Counted from the first letter of the stretch, positions 55,663 through 64,000 are shown. The stretch: DNA of 64,000 nt from Nostoc sp. UHCC 0926 (GCF_028623165.1 NZ_CP117771.1:154102-218101); one strand, 5' to 3'. Translations and numbers: made by a program. The notes: generated from the letters alone by a model not told the origin.

Positions 55663-56199
55663 ATGAGTCAGGAAGAACCTAATTACAATCAAAACGCCTT
55701 TAATCAAGAAAACGCAGTAAATCCGATGGATTTATTGTTTGATGAAGAATGGTTGCGAAAAGCTGTTGAAGCTGAGGATAAAGTCGGTGGTAACATTGGT
55801 GCCGGATTGGATTGGGGTTCTGGGTTTGGCGACCTAATGCTTAACCTGGAACTTTTAGGACGTTTAACAACATTACGTATTTCTCTTAATCGAGAAGTGC
55901 GGTTGCTGCTGAATAATTGGAATTTAGGAACAGCTACAAAAATTGCGGTAAAAACTGCAAGAGAGAAATTACTTCAAAGATTAAGATTACCTACACCAGA
56001 AGTCAAAGAACACATACTCGTTGTTTTGGGAACAGATGAACTTTATGGACAAGAATTTATCTCTAATCGAGAGATACTACGCGAATTGCTTTCGGTGTTG
56101 TTGAAACAAGAAGATTGGGAAACTATTGCAGCAGTTGCAGCAGATTCGTTAAAAGAGCGAATTATGCATCAAGTTTCTGTTGAAAAAATTTCAGCATAA
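55663..56199 (+). CDS. Hypothetical protein inserted in the DISARM locus, opposite strand
   Basis: 178 residues, ATG at 55663. It has a polar Asn/Gln-rich N terminus, then helical segments (LLFDEEWLRKAVEAEDKV; LELLGRLTTLRISLNREVRL). The middle has a glycine-rich hinge (GNIGAGLDWGSGFGD). No membrane segment, catalytic motif or known family is seen. It is convergent with drmD (37 nt between stops) and divergent from drmMI, so it is not part of the DISARM transcript. It may be a regulator of the locus or unrelated cargo. Confidence 0.6.
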   Translation: MSQEEPNYNQNAFNQENAVNPMDLLFDEEWLRKAVEAEDKVGGNIGAGLDWGSGFGDLMLNLELLGRLTTLRISLNREVRLLLNNWNLGTATKIAVKTAREKLLQRLRLPTPEVKEHILVVLGTDELYGQEFISNREILRELLSVLLKQEDWETIAAVAADSLKERIMHQVSVEKISA

Positions 56200-56236
56200 G
56201 TCATAGATTTAAGAATTAATTACTGCAAATTAACAA

Positions 56237-59200
56237 CTAACCGCTAACTGGATACAAATAAACTATACCTACAGGCTCAACCCGTACCGCTTTCACTTCA
56301 TAAATTGCTTCAATTCGTGCTGGTTCGCGCACCAACTCTTCGGCTAGCATATTTAGTCGCTTATCCCAATGGCGACGGTCTGCTTCTAACTGACGCAACT
56401 CTTCTTCAGCAAATAACGAAAGCTGTAGGGGTTGTTCAGTTTCTTGTTTAGTTTTGAAAATGCGATCGCGTTGTTCCTCTAAAATCTTCTTCATTTCCTC
56501 AGCTTCCTTTTGTCCCCGTGCTGTCAGCCTTTTCTTGGCGCGTTCAGCTAGCACCTCTGCACGTTTATGCAAATGTGGTGTCAACTCTCCCACATCCTCA
56601 GATGTAGCTTGACATAAGCGTTGTCTAACTGATGCAGGAACCTCTCGCAACCGGGGAGAAGCCAAAGAATTTTCCAGTAAAGCTAAAACATCATCCTTTT
56701 GTCCTTCTGGTAAAGCTTGTAACTTTTTACGCCCTCTAGTTACTGGGTCTGACCACTCCGCAGCCACAGCAATTACTTCATCATGTAATCTAGTGGCGCG
56801 ATCGCCATATAAAGATAAGCGTCCTAAAATTAACACTTTAGGTAAAGGTTCATCCGTGAGACAGACGCAAGCACGAGTTAATTCATGGTGTGTAAAACCT
56901 TGCGATAAAAAGCGTCCCAATAACCGCTGCACTATCCGGTGTTCCAAATGCAAGTGAACTACATCGCCATCTAACGTACCAGGATCGCGGAAAATTACCG
57001 GACGAATGGGAGCCTCCCGTCGCCATTCCCAAGGTTTTTGACCGTGTTTTCGCGGTATTCTTAAGGTATCAAGAGTATTAGCCCAGGTGGGATCTGCTCC
57101 CAAGCGTTGGTCGAGAGATGGTACTATCCAACGCGCAGTAGTAGGGTCATTAGCCGCTTCATTAGCATCCACAGGTGCGAGCGAACTTACTCCCAAAATT
57201 TCCAAAGAAGCGGAAATAGCATCCCGAAAATGGCGGTCATCCAGTCCCAACCAGTCCTGCGAACTTTTGAGCATTTCTTGAAGTTGTGCCACTTGGTTAA
57301 CCAATTGCTCTTTCCTGAGTCTAATTTCCTCCAATTCTTCATCAACTACTTGGGAGAAAGCGTTGGCTTGAGTCTCAGACTGGTCTACTTTTTTAATCAC
57401 CTCAGCAATTGAATTTGCTTCTTCATGGCGAATACCCCCTTCCAGCAATCTTGATAAATTCTTCTCTACCACTGGGGAAAGGCTACCCAGTTCTTTTTGT
57501 ATGGTTGCCGTCTTTTTAATTAAGATATCTAGTACCCGGTCTTCGGCTCGCTGTGGCAATGCAAAATAGTAACAGCGAACAATAGGCGATCGTTGCAGTT
57601 TTCTGTCAATCCGCCCGTTGCGCTGTTCCATGCGGCTAGGGTTCCACGGTACGTCAAAGTGAAACAGGTCAGCGCAGTTATTTTGTAGGTTTACCCCCTC
57701 CCGCGCTGCATCGGTAGCAATGAGGATACGCAGAGGATGGCGAGATGGGTCGGTATTAAAAGCTAATTTGATTGCTTCTCGGCGTTCTTCGCCCATACCA
57801 CCGTGAAATACATCGATGCGTTGATGTTCACGGTCTGAGCCTGCAATCAACGCTTCTAATTGCTGTTGGAGGTAGCGTTTTGTATCTGTATATTCAGTAA
57901 ATATAATTACTCGGCGGTCATTCCAAGTAGCCTCTGCCTCGCCCAAATTGGGACAGAGATTGCTGCGAATCCAATTTTCTAGTTCTTTGATGCGGGGGTC
58001 TGGTTGATAACGTGCCGCATTTGCAGTCTCCGACATTTCTTCTAGTAGTTCTAGTTCGCGGGCTGTAAGCGCAGAGGTCGTAGCTTGACTAGTCGCTGCC
58101 ATCATCTGAGCATCTTCTTCCGCCTGTACTTCCATTTCATCAAGTTCAGCGCGGTCATCATCAGCACCTGGAGGTTCCCACAGTAGCGGTAAATTACGTG
58201 ACAATTTAGTTGTATTAGGAGTAGAAGCAGCTTGCTTTTCAATTGCAGTACGATGCACCTTTAAAGTTCTGGCAAATGCTTCGATAGAGGAGAGTAGGCG
58301 TTTTTGCAGAGAGGTGACAACAAGCATCGCAGACTTTTGAGTGGATTTGGATGTATCTTTTAACCGTTCCTCACGTAGTTGGCGATACTCTTGTAACAAT
58401 CGAGACAGCTTTAATTCTGCGGCATTTGCAGGTAGCCCATCAATAACTATGGGGATAACTTGGCGATTAGGAAAATCTTCTCCTATTTCCCGTAGGTCGC
58501 GTTTTAATCGCCTTACCATCACAGTATCAAGTAGTTTTGGGTTGCGAACAGGTACGCCTCGACAAAACCGTTGTGGGTCAAGAATTTCTAGTAGTGCGGC
58601 AAAGCTGTTAGAGTGGCCGTTATGGGGAGTGGCAGACAGAAACAGCTTATGCTCAAACCGACGAGCTAAGTTACGAACAGTTTGTGTCAATTGAGAATCA
58701 ACAGCATATTTAGCACCACTTGCTGGGGCAGCGTTATGAGCCTCATCAAGTATCAGCATCGATGCAGCAGAAAAATCACCCAACCAATCACGTAATGGTG
58801 CAGCATAAGTTTCATCTCGGAGTAGCGCATGAGAAATAATAAAGCGGTTGTGCGTTGTCCAAGGGTTAATTCCATAGCCGCGTTCTTGGCGACGAGAGGC
58901 GACAAACTCTCGGTCAAAAATCATAAAAGTGAGTCCAAATCGGCTCTCCATTTCATCCCGCCATTGTCGTACCACCGATGGCGGACAGGAAATGACAACG
59001 CGCCTCACTTTTTGGCGCATCAACATTTCGCGGAGGATCAGCCCAGCTTCAATGGTTTTGCCCAAACCAACATCATCGGCAATAAACAGAGCTACTCTAG
59101 GCATCAGTAAGGCTTTACGTAGTGGCTCTAGCTGATAAGCTTTCACCTCAATCCCGGCCCTGTAAGGTGCCTGAAATAATTTTGGGTCTATGGAAGTGAC

Positions 59201-59479
59201 GCAGTTCCAACGCAGTGTGTGCAGGTAGGCAGAAAACAGCCGTGCATCGTCAAATCCTCGGCTGGCAACTAAATCCCAATTCGTTGCACCTATGTACTGA
59301 GCATCGACTTCTCTCTCCCACAAAACTTCCAGGGGGTCTCCTAGTGCATCGTCATCTAGACACGAAAGGCGAACTAAAGTGTCTTCCTCAGCAGACGGCC
59401 CAAGAACTACATCTTCTACAAGATACTGTCGGGAGCGTACTCGAACGATTTGTCCGGCTTCAAGGTTTATTGCTGGCAT
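56237..59479 (-). CDS. drmD: DISARM SNF2-family helicase DrmD
   Basis: 1080 residues from the ATG at 59479 (MPAINLEAGQIVRVRSRQYL), with AGGA about 6 nt upstream; a longer frame begins at 59551 without support. The SNF2/RapA-like ATPase core has I (DDVGLGKTIEAGLIL, ~140), II (LILDEAHNAA), III (LSATPHNGHS), and V/VI (ATDAAREGVNLQNNCADLF; RMEQRNGRIDR). Coiled-coil regions follow (~720-780 and near the C terminus). DrmD with DrmMI defines class 1 DISARM. It is the 5'-most DISARM gene on the minus strand and is separated from drmMI by the opposite-strand gene at 55663. Confidence 0.93.
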   Translation of the reverse strand: MPAINLEAGQIVRVRSRQYLVEDVVLGPSAEEDTLVRLSCLDDDALGDPLEVLWEREVDAQYIGATNWDLVASRGFDDARLFSAYLHTLRWNCVTSIDPKLFQAPYRAGIEVKAYQLEPLRKALLMPRVALFIADDVGLGKTIEAGLILREMLMRQKVRRVVISCPPSVVRQWRDEMESRFGLTFMIFDREFVASRRQERGYGINPWTTHNRFIISHALLRDETYAAPLRDWLGDFSAASMLILDEAHNAAPASGAKYAVDSQLTQTVRNLARRFEHKLFLSATPHNGHSNSFAALLEILDPQRFCRGVPVRNPKLLDTVMVRRLKRDLREIGEDFPNRQVIPIVIDGLPANAAELKLSRLLQEYRQLREERLKDTSKSTQKSAMLVVTSLQKRLLSSIEAFARTLKVHRTAIEKQAASTPNTTKLSRNLPLLWEPPGADDDRAELDEMEVQAEEDAQMMAATSQATTSALTARELELLEEMSETANAARYQPDPRIKELENWIRSNLCPNLGEAEATWNDRRVIIFTEYTDTKRYLQQQLEALIAGSDREHQRIDVFHGGMGEERREAIKLAFNTDPSRHPLRILIATDAAREGVNLQNNCADLFHFDVPWNPSRMEQRNGRIDRKLQRSPIVRCYYFALPQRAEDRVLDILIKKTATIQKELGSLSPVVEKNLSRLLEGGIRHEEANSIAEVIKKVDQSETQANAFSQVVDEELEEIRLRKEQLVNQVAQLQEMLKSSQDWLGLDDRHFRDAISASLEILGVSSLAPVDANEAANDPTTARWIVPSLDQRLGADPTWANTLDTLRIPRKHGQKPWEWRREAPIRPVIFRDPGTLDGDVVHLHLEHRIVQRLLGRFLSQGFTHHELTRACVCLTDEPLPKVLILGRLSLYGDRATRLHDEVIAVAAEWSDPVTRGRKKLQALPEGQKDDVLALLENSLASPRLREVPASVRQRLCQATSEDVGELTPHLHKRAEVLAERAKKRLTARGQKEAEEMKKILEEQRDRIFKTKQETEQPLQLSLFAEEELRQLEADRRHWDKRLNMLAEELVREPARIEAIYEVKAVRVEPVGIVYLYPVSG

Positions 59480-59740
59480 ATTGTCCTGAATAAGTACAAT
59501 GGCACTTTGAATTTTGTCATCCGAAAGGCATTGCTGCCATAGCATACACACCTAAAGTACCGGACTTTGTATCGAAAAAGATAAATTCCTCAGCAAGGGA
59601 CTCGTATTTTCCATAGATTTGCTGTATCTTGTATACTCCGTGCAATTATTAACACCCAATTTCTCCCAACTTTGCTGTTATCAAGATTTTCAGCCAATGC
59701 CTTTGGGGAGCAGTGAATGAAAACATTAACAAGATAGATT

Positions 59741-60001
59741 ATGAAGATCATCAAAAAATCCGACAAGCTGACTCTGAAGAAAATGATGGAAATCCAACAC
59801 GCTGAAGACCAAAATCTTCAAGCTGATACCGTCAATTCTTCAGCCCCTGTGGTTGATGAGCAACCAGCAGCAATTCCAGCGGCTAGAGTTCCTGACTATA
59901 TTCCATTTTTTGACAATCCTCCAGTACAGTCTGTTGGCAACTCTGGCTGGCAGATTTCTGACATTTGGCGGGATATCCGGGTGGATGATTTTTGTGGGTG
60001 A
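59741..60001 (+). CDS. Small unknown protein, 86 residues
   Basis: ATG at 59741. The N terminus is basic (MKIIKKSDKLTLKKMMEIQ), the middle is a low-complexity Ala/Pro/Val region, and the C terminus is compact and aromatic (SGWQISDIWRDIRVDDFCG). A leader-like N terminus joined to a distinct short C-terminal core is reminiscent of peptide precursors, but no modifying enzyme is nearby. There is no strong Shine-Dalgarno. The function is unknown. Confidence 0.4.
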   Translation: MKIIKKSDKLTLKKMMEIQHAEDQNLQADTVNSSAPVVDEQPAAIPAARVPDYIPFFDNPPVQSVGNSGWQISDIWRDIRVDDFCG

Positions 60002-60168
60002 TACTCCTGATAAGTATAGGTAAAAAAGAATACGTTTTTTGTGATGTACTTACTGTTACAAAAAGGAGTTGCTCTTTGGTAAAGAAACCTACCAAATAAT
60101 CGACGATAGCATTAAAGTTGAATGCGTAAACGTTTAGGCGGCAAGGCGATAGACATTGCAATGGCTCA

Positions 60169-60810
60169 ATGGGTAAACGAAAGAGAAAACATCAGAAGAC
60201 ATCCTTCCCTTGGATGGTAGAAGAAAAGAATCTGTTCATTACAAAAACTGGTAACGAAATAGTTACAGATGCTGGATGGGAGAAAATTTCATTTGAAGAA
60301 GCGAGAAAACTATTTAGTCCCGAAACATTTCAAGAATGGTACGAACTGTTCCTAGAAAATACAGATATTTCGGAAATACTTTCAGAATCTAACGTAGATA
60401 TAGATTTAGATGATGAATCAGCAATAGATAAGTTTTTACAAAGGAGCAACTGGACACCAAAACAAGTTAATTTAGTTGTAGCGAAGGCTATCTATAAAAA
60501 TCATGCCTGGGTGAGAGCATTGCTGATTTCTACACCTGATGTTGAAGAACCCTACTTTCAAAATTATGAAATGGAGGCAATTCGTTTAGGAGTCCAATTG
60601 CGGAAATACATCAAAGAAGATATTCCAGTAATTAATGACTGCAAAGATGCTGTCAGACATTTACATGGAAGATATGCCCTCATTGGCTGGCAACCAAGAA
60701 ATTGTGTGACAGCAGCTCACAACCTAAAAATATCTCAAGCAACTAAGGTTTACAGTGAACTTCTCTGGGATGAAGATTGGGAAGATGAAGAAGACTGTTC
60801 AGGAGATTGA
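60169..60810 (+). CDS. Hypothetical protein, 213 residues
   Basis: The N terminus is basic (MGKRKRKHQKTSFPW), followed by acidic helical segments (EARKLFSPETFQEWYELFLE; LDDESAIDKFLQRSNW). The C terminus is strongly acidic (LLWDEDWEDEEDCSGD). No family is recognised and no catalytic motif is visible. It is the only intact gene between the small protein at 59741 and the decayed beta-lactamase-like remnant. Confidence 0.5.
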   Translation: MGKRKRKHQKTSFPWMVEEKNLFITKTGNEIVTDAGWEKISFEEARKLFSPETFQEWYELFLENTDISEILSESNVDIDLDDESAIDKFLQRSNWTPKQVNLVVAKAIYKNHAWVRALLISTPDVEEPYFQNYEMEAIRLGVQLRKYIKEDIPVINDCKDAVRHLHGRYALIGWQPRNCVTAAHNLKISQATKVYSELLWDEDWEDEEDCSGD

Positions 60811-60870
60811 CAGCTTTGATGATATCGTTGAAGTGACTTGGCTTTTGCTAGACAATGATTGCGTCTAGAA

Positions 60871-61013
60871 GCGATCGCAGCGCTGCAATTGGTAGAAGCT
60901 GGAAAAATTAACCTGGATGTCTCTGTAAAATAATATCTACCAGACTTCACTCTGGCTGATACCCAAACGGCTGATCAGATCACGATTCGTCACTTGCTGA
61001 ATCATGCCAGGGG
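60871..61013 (+). pseudogene. Remnant of a class C beta-lactamase-like serine hydrolase
   Basis: One frame reads AALQLVEAGKINLDVSVK, a TAA stop (60931-60933), then YLPDFTLADTQTADQITIRH and LLNHARG. This is the conserved block after the catalytic SxxK region in beta-lactamase/PBP-family hydrolases. It begins and ends abruptly. At its 3' end it abuts the truncated DUF1579 gene on the other strand, marking a rearrangement junction. Confidence 0.75.
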
Positions 61014-61501
61014 ATGCGTATAGGAGGTCATGATGCAGTGATCGTCGCTCTTGAACTCGATCACGTCTTTGTATTTTCCTATTTTCTCGTCATCCGTCAT
61101 AGCAGGTCCATCAGAGTTGAGCGTTAGCATGGTTTCCCCTGCATCCAATTCACCATCATATTGCCAGAGATACGTCATCATTGACCCGATCCAGGTGCCC
61201 ACATACCGCTGTTTTTGTGGGTCGTAGCCCAGGGTCATCAGCGTTGTTACAGAACCACAGCCAGGCATTTCGCCCTGCCCTTCCGCCAATACCCAAAGTC
61301 TAGCCAGTGAGCAGCTTTCGCTGTGCCCAAGGCAACGCACAGTCTCTGTTCCCGTTGATTTTACGAGAGGTTGATCGGGTTCCATCATCGCTTCGATTTC
61401 ATACGTCCACTCACCGACGAGTTTCTGGAGCCACTGATGTTCTTTCTTTTTGCGGTTGAGCAGGCATGGGTGAGGTTTGTTCAGCTTGGTTGGGTTCCAT
61501 T
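61014..61501 (-). pseudogene. DUF1579-family protein, frameshifted and 3'-truncated
   Basis: The expected start is ATG 61501 with AAGGAG 8 nt upstream, beginning MEPNQAEQTSPMPAQPQKE. The conserved remainder (EHQWLQKLVGEWTYEIEAMM; CGSVTTLMTLGYDPQKQRY) lies in another frame. A duplicated GAAA near 61441-61450 accounts exactly for the shift. The 3' end after HCIMTSY is lost where the sequence joins the beta-lactamase remnant. It follows the GST gene by about 20 nt, so the two were probably an operon. Confidence 0.75.
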
Positions 61502-61521
61502 GGGTTATCTCCTTTTGTGAA

Positions 61522-62154
61522 TCATTGTGAGGTCTGATTGAGACTTGCAAGTGCAGCTGCGATTCGCCCAGATGCCTTTGGTCGTTTGTACATTCGTTCC
61601 ATGTAGTCCACCAGCGTGGGGAAAGTGGCGAGTAGCTGAACTTCATTCGCCCAATCCAGTGTGTAAGCAAGCACAAAATCAGCCACTGTGACGTGTTCAC
61701 CCACTACAAACTGCCGATCCAACAGATGGTTCTCTAAAACGACAGCCATACTGGTGAAGTCTTGCCGAGCGAGAGGTATTTCAGCAGGCAATCTCAACTC
61801 TTCTGGGTATATAAACGTGTGGCGAGCGATACGCCATAGCGGCTGTTCCAATTCGGTGGCAGTAAAGAGGAGCCAACGATAAAGCTGTGCTCGCAGAAGC
61901 AAGTCTGTAGGTACCAGGTTAGATTCTGGGTACTTCTCACCGAGGTACAAAGCAATGGCTACGGATTCAGTGATGATATGTTCGCCATCGATGAGTACAG
62001 GGAGCTTGCCAGTGGGATTGATGGTGAGAAAATCGGGTGTACGGTGTTCACCTGCCTGCATGTTGATGGAGATTGCTTCAAATTCCACCCCAAGTTCCTG
62101 GAGAACCCAGCGAACTCGAATTGATCGCGTGGGAGCAAATTCATAGAGTTTCAT
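61522..62154 (-). CDS. Glutathione S-transferase
   Basis: 210 residues. The N-terminal thioredoxin-like domain (MKLYEFAPTRSIRVRWVLQE) contains the glutathione-contact segments NPTGKLPVLIDG and ITESVAIALYLGEKYP. The C-terminal all-helical domain contains VVGEHVTVADFVLAYTLDW, the GST N-capping/hydrophobic staple region. It would conjugate or reduce electrophiles with glutathione in the cytoplasm. The catalytic residue is probably a Ser or Thr near residue 9-11. It appears intact and is followed by the broken DUF1579 gene. Confidence 0.92.
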   Translation of the reverse strand: MKLYEFAPTRSIRVRWVLQELGVEFEAISINMQAGEHRTPDFLTINPTGKLPVLIDGEHIITESVAIALYLGEKYPESNLVPTDLLLRAQLYRWLLFTATELEQPLWRIARHTFIYPEELRLPAEIPLARQDFTSMAVVLENHLLDRQFVVGEHVTVADFVLAYTLDWANEVQLLATFPTLVDYMERMYKRPKASGRIAAALASLNQTSQ

Positions 62155-62301
62155 GAATCAACCTCAGTGATGTGCAAATATCTACAAATGAAACTAATCT
62201 CAGCAATATGTCTTATTGACAATAGATGAAAACAGAGCTTTAGACCGAACAACGATAATTCAAGGCTTTTGAGGATTTCTTATCCCGAACTCAGGTTATT
62301 T

Positions 62302-62330
62302 ACAAAGGACAAAGGACAAAGGACAAAGGA
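62302..62330. repeat. STRR-type heptameric tandem repeat
   Basis: Four tandem copies of ACAAAGG, then a degenerate copy, upstream of the GST gene. Short tandem heptamers of this kind are typical of heterocystous cyanobacteria. Confidence 0.85.
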
Positions 62331-62362
62331 CGAATGACAGATGTTGGTATAGGCTCAGATGG

Positions 62363-62506
62363 GAATGGCACGCTTGTTAATCGCAAAGCCATGATATAAC
62401 TTGCTTTTTGAGTGTGGGGAGTGTGGGGGGTAAGACTTCTTTCCCGTCCTCCCACACCTCCCACACCCTGCCCTGACGGGGTTTCAGCTTTTCAAGCGTG
62501 CCATTC
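62363..62506. mobile_element. MITE with 14-bp inverted ends and 11-bp target duplication
   Basis: Perfect terminal inverted repeats GAATGGCACGCTTG (62363-62376) and CAAGCGTGCCATTC (62493-62506). The flanks carry the direct repeat GGCTCAGATGG (62352-62362 and 62507-62517). The 144-bp element has no ORF and an internal G-rich/C-rich imperfect stem. It inserted at the 3' end of the VOC gene, and the duplicated target includes that gene's original stop. Confidence 0.88.
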
Positions 62507-62509
62507 GGC

Positions 62510-62921
62510 TCAGATGGTTTGTTCGCAGTTGATCATCCACGGTGTCCCAAACTGATCGGTCAACATGCCTTCACCGCGATGACCAGAACGTTTGCGCGAT
62601 CGCCATCTTCACCTTGCCGTTTTCTGCTAGAGCGTGAAAAAGCCGTTCTGCCTCAGCGATTTCAGGAACGCTAATTTGTACGTAGAAACCTTGCGGGGTT
62701 TCAAAGTATCCTGGTGGACAGTCAGATCCCATCAGGAGGCGATCATCTAGTTCAAGGCAAGCGTGCATGATTTTGTCCTGCCATTCCGGTAAGACATTTT
62801 CTGCAGAAGGTGCTTCTTTGTGTGTCATCATCATAGTCATCTTGCCACCCAGACATTGTTCATAGAACTTGAACGCTGCCTCACAGTTGCCGTTGAACAT
62901 CAGGTAAGAATTGAGTTGCAT
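62510..62921 (-). pseudogene. VOC/PhnB-like glyoxalase-fold protein with C-terminal frameshift
   Basis: MQLNSYLMFNGNCEAAFKFY begins a PhnB-type VOC protein. The open frame stops early at 62571 after QTFWSSR. The expected ending, GMLTDQFGTPWMINCEQTI followed by TGA at 62510-62512, lies in another frame and starts directly after the break (HRGEGMLTD). A 2-nt loss near 62580 explains it. Only ~25 C-terminal residues are affected, but they form a core strand of the fold. Sequencing error is the alternative. Confidence 0.75.
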
Positions 62922-63005
62922 TGATTTCTCCTTTTGTAATCGATTCTGCGTTTTGATGAGCGGATCGTTCGCGCATGAACATCATTTGCGCGGTTGCTGA
63001 TGACG

Positions 63006-63437
63006 TTACTCTTGCTGCTGCGTTTCAACCTGAGCGCGAATGCGGTCTGACTGCTCCCTTAAGGCGGGTGTCAGGACTTCACCAAAATCCTCTGCCTCGA
63101 ATACGGGACGAATCTCAATCTCGGAGTCTCCTGGCATAGGGTTAGGGCAGCGCTTTACCCAAGCAACTGCCTCTTCCATTGAGTTCACCTGCCACAGCCA
63201 GTACCCTGCCACTAGCTCCGGCGCTGGAGTGAAAGGTCCCTGGGTGACGGTGCGATCGGTTCCTGAAAAGTGAACTCGCACCCCTTTTGAGCTAGGATGC
63301 AACCCCTCAGCGGCGAGCAAGATACCTGCTCTGGCTAATTCTTCGTTGTACTGCCCCATTTCAGTTAAAAGCTGTTCGCTCGGCATGACCCCAGTTTCGG
63401 AGTCTTGGGTTGCTTTGACAAAGACCATGACTTTCAT
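63006..63437 (-). CDS. YCII-related (DGPF-domain) protein
   Basis: 143 residues with the DGPF/YCII fold: MKVMVFVKATQDSETGVMPS, VTQGPFTPAPELVAGYWLW and EEAVAWVKRCPNPMPGDSEI. Family members are small dimeric alpha-beta proteins of unclear enzymology. They are often clustered with VOC, DUF1579 and GST genes, as here. It starts with ATG 63437, preceded by a purine-rich AGGAGATTTCACA ribosome site. Confidence 0.88.
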   Translation of the reverse strand: MKVMVFVKATQDSETGVMPSEQLLTEMGQYNEELARAGILLAAEGLHPSSKGVRVHFSGTDRTVTQGPFTPAPELVAGYWLWQVNSMEEAVAWVKRCPNPMPGDSEIEIRPVFEAEDFGEVLTPALREQSDRIRAQVETQQQE

Positions 63438-63524
63438 TGTGAAATCTCCTGTTGAATGGTTTTGAGTTAGATTGCGAGGGGTTGGGTGTGCTGATTAGCA
63501 CAAAGTGCAACTCCGAAGGAACCG

Positions 63525-64000
63525 CTAATCAGCAGCGACACGCTTGAGTTCATCAATCTCGATCTTCTTCATTTGCAGCATGGTAGTGGTCACTTTTTGA
63601 GAGGTTGCCGCGTCGGGGTGGTTGAGTAACTCAATCAGAATGCGAGGAATAATTTGCCAGGAGACGCCGTATTTGTCTTTGAGCCAGCCGCATTGCTGTG
63701 CGGTTTCATCCCCACCGGCAGACAATTTTTGCCAGTAATCGTCCACGTCCGCCTGGGTATCGCAAAAGATTTGGAAGGAAATCGCCTCGTTAAATTTGAA
63801 GGTCGGACCACCGTTGAGTGCTGTGAACGGCTGACCATCGAGTTCAAAGCTGACAGTCATGACGGCTCCGGCTGGTTTTCCTTTCATTTCCTGTCCAGCG
63901 TCTCCATATCGACTGACGTGGACAATTTTGGAATTGCGAAAAATCGACATATAAAACTGAGCGGCGGCTTCGGCTTGATCATCAAACCATAAACAGGGAG
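63525..64000 (-). CDS. VOC/PhnB-like (PF06983-type) protein, 5' end outside window
   Basis: The frame is open through the internal ATG at 63950 to the window edge. Upstream residues PCLWFDDQAEAAAQFY match the family's N terminus, so the real start lies beyond 64000. Conserved segments are SIFRNSKIVHVSRYG, SFELDGQPFTALNGGP, SFQIFCDTQADVDDYW and CGWLKDKYGVSWQIIP. It belongs to the glyoxalase-fold family annotated as 3-demethylubiquinone methyltransferase-like; the biochemical function is unknown. Confidence 0.88.
   Translation of the reverse strand, partial: PCLWFDDQAEAAAQFYMSIFRNSKIVHVSRYGDAGQEMKGKPAGAVMTVSFELDGQPFTALNGGPTFKFNEAISFQIFCDTQADVDDYWQKLSAGGDETAQQCGWLKDKYGVSWQIIPRILIELLNHPDAATSQKVTTTMLQMKKIEIDELKRVAAD

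Noticed and set aside
61502..61700. N-terminal extension of the DUF1579 reading frame into the GST gene
   Set aside because: It overlaps the GST coding region in another frame; the real start is ATG 61501 with AAGGAG, followed by a frameshift.

Overview
The window looks like chromosomal or large-plasmid DNA of a filamentous cyanobacterium of the Nostocales type. The HIP1 octamer GCGATCGC recurs throughout. There are interspersed palindromic repeats typical of Nostoc/Anabaena-like genomes (3272-3325, 31575-31612, 55552-55626), one of them sitting inside a gene at 2512-2538, and a heptameric STRR-type tandem repeat at 62302-62330. Proteins throughout read as cyanobacterial. I see no housekeeping operon except an LspA-like signal peptidase, no tRNA or rRNA gene, and no CRISPR array. 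Most of the window is a defence/conflict island.

Layout. (1) 1-4.7 kb: a tyrosine recombinase with a companion DNA-binding-like protein, a four-helix-bundle protein carrying an in-frame repeat insertion, a ribbon-helix-helix/coiled-coil protein and an AIPR-like protein. (2) 4.9-37.4 kb: a dense cluster in which almost every gene carries the same module of about 70 residues. It is a short helical segment, then a glycine-rich GKYNxNIGxGxxIxIGD motif, then another helix. I count ten N-terminal copies, one motif-only copy at the C terminus of a caspase, and one decayed copy. The module is fused to NACHT-HEAT (two), CHAT, NACHT-transmembrane, another STAND NTPase, NB-ARC-TPR, VMAP-C and WD40 domains. 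It fits the effector-associated-domain (EAD) logic: shared adaptor modules pair NTPase sensors with protease or other effectors. The central motif resembles RHIM/PP-type amyloid signalling motifs. A MoxR / vWA-like / VMAP ternary system is embedded in the cluster, and its vWA-like protein carries an inserted ROC-COR GTPase and an EACC1-like tail. (3) 37.6-42.8 kb: a C5 cytosine methyltransferase, an unknown protein, a catalytically inactive-looking short prokaryotic Argonaute, and an internally deleted insertion sequence with intact ends. (4) 43.1-59.5 kb: a class 1 DISARM locus (drmC, drmB, drmA, drmMI, drmD) on the minus strand. An ABC-type ATPase and DUF4435/TOPRIM pair (PARIS-like) is nested between drmMI and drmA, and an opposite-strand small gene lies between drmMI and drmD. 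(5) 59.7-64 kb: small unknown genes, then a decaying group of accessory genes (GST, DUF1579, VOC/PhnB, YCII) with frameshifts, a beta-lactamase remnant and a MITE.

How the parts may work together. In region 2 the STAND ATPases (sensors), the caspase and CHAT proteases (killers) and the VMAP system share one homotypic interaction module, so they probably form one signalling network. The strongest unusual signal is at 10614-10620. An in-phase A_AAA_AAG heptamer lies two codons before the stop of the EAD-CHAT gene, and a -1 shift there leads exactly into the downstream NACHT frame, which has no convincing start of its own. The pair may therefore make both EAD-CHAT and an EAD-CHAT-NACHT fusion of about 1060 residues. 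A simple homopolymer indel cannot be excluded from sequence alone.
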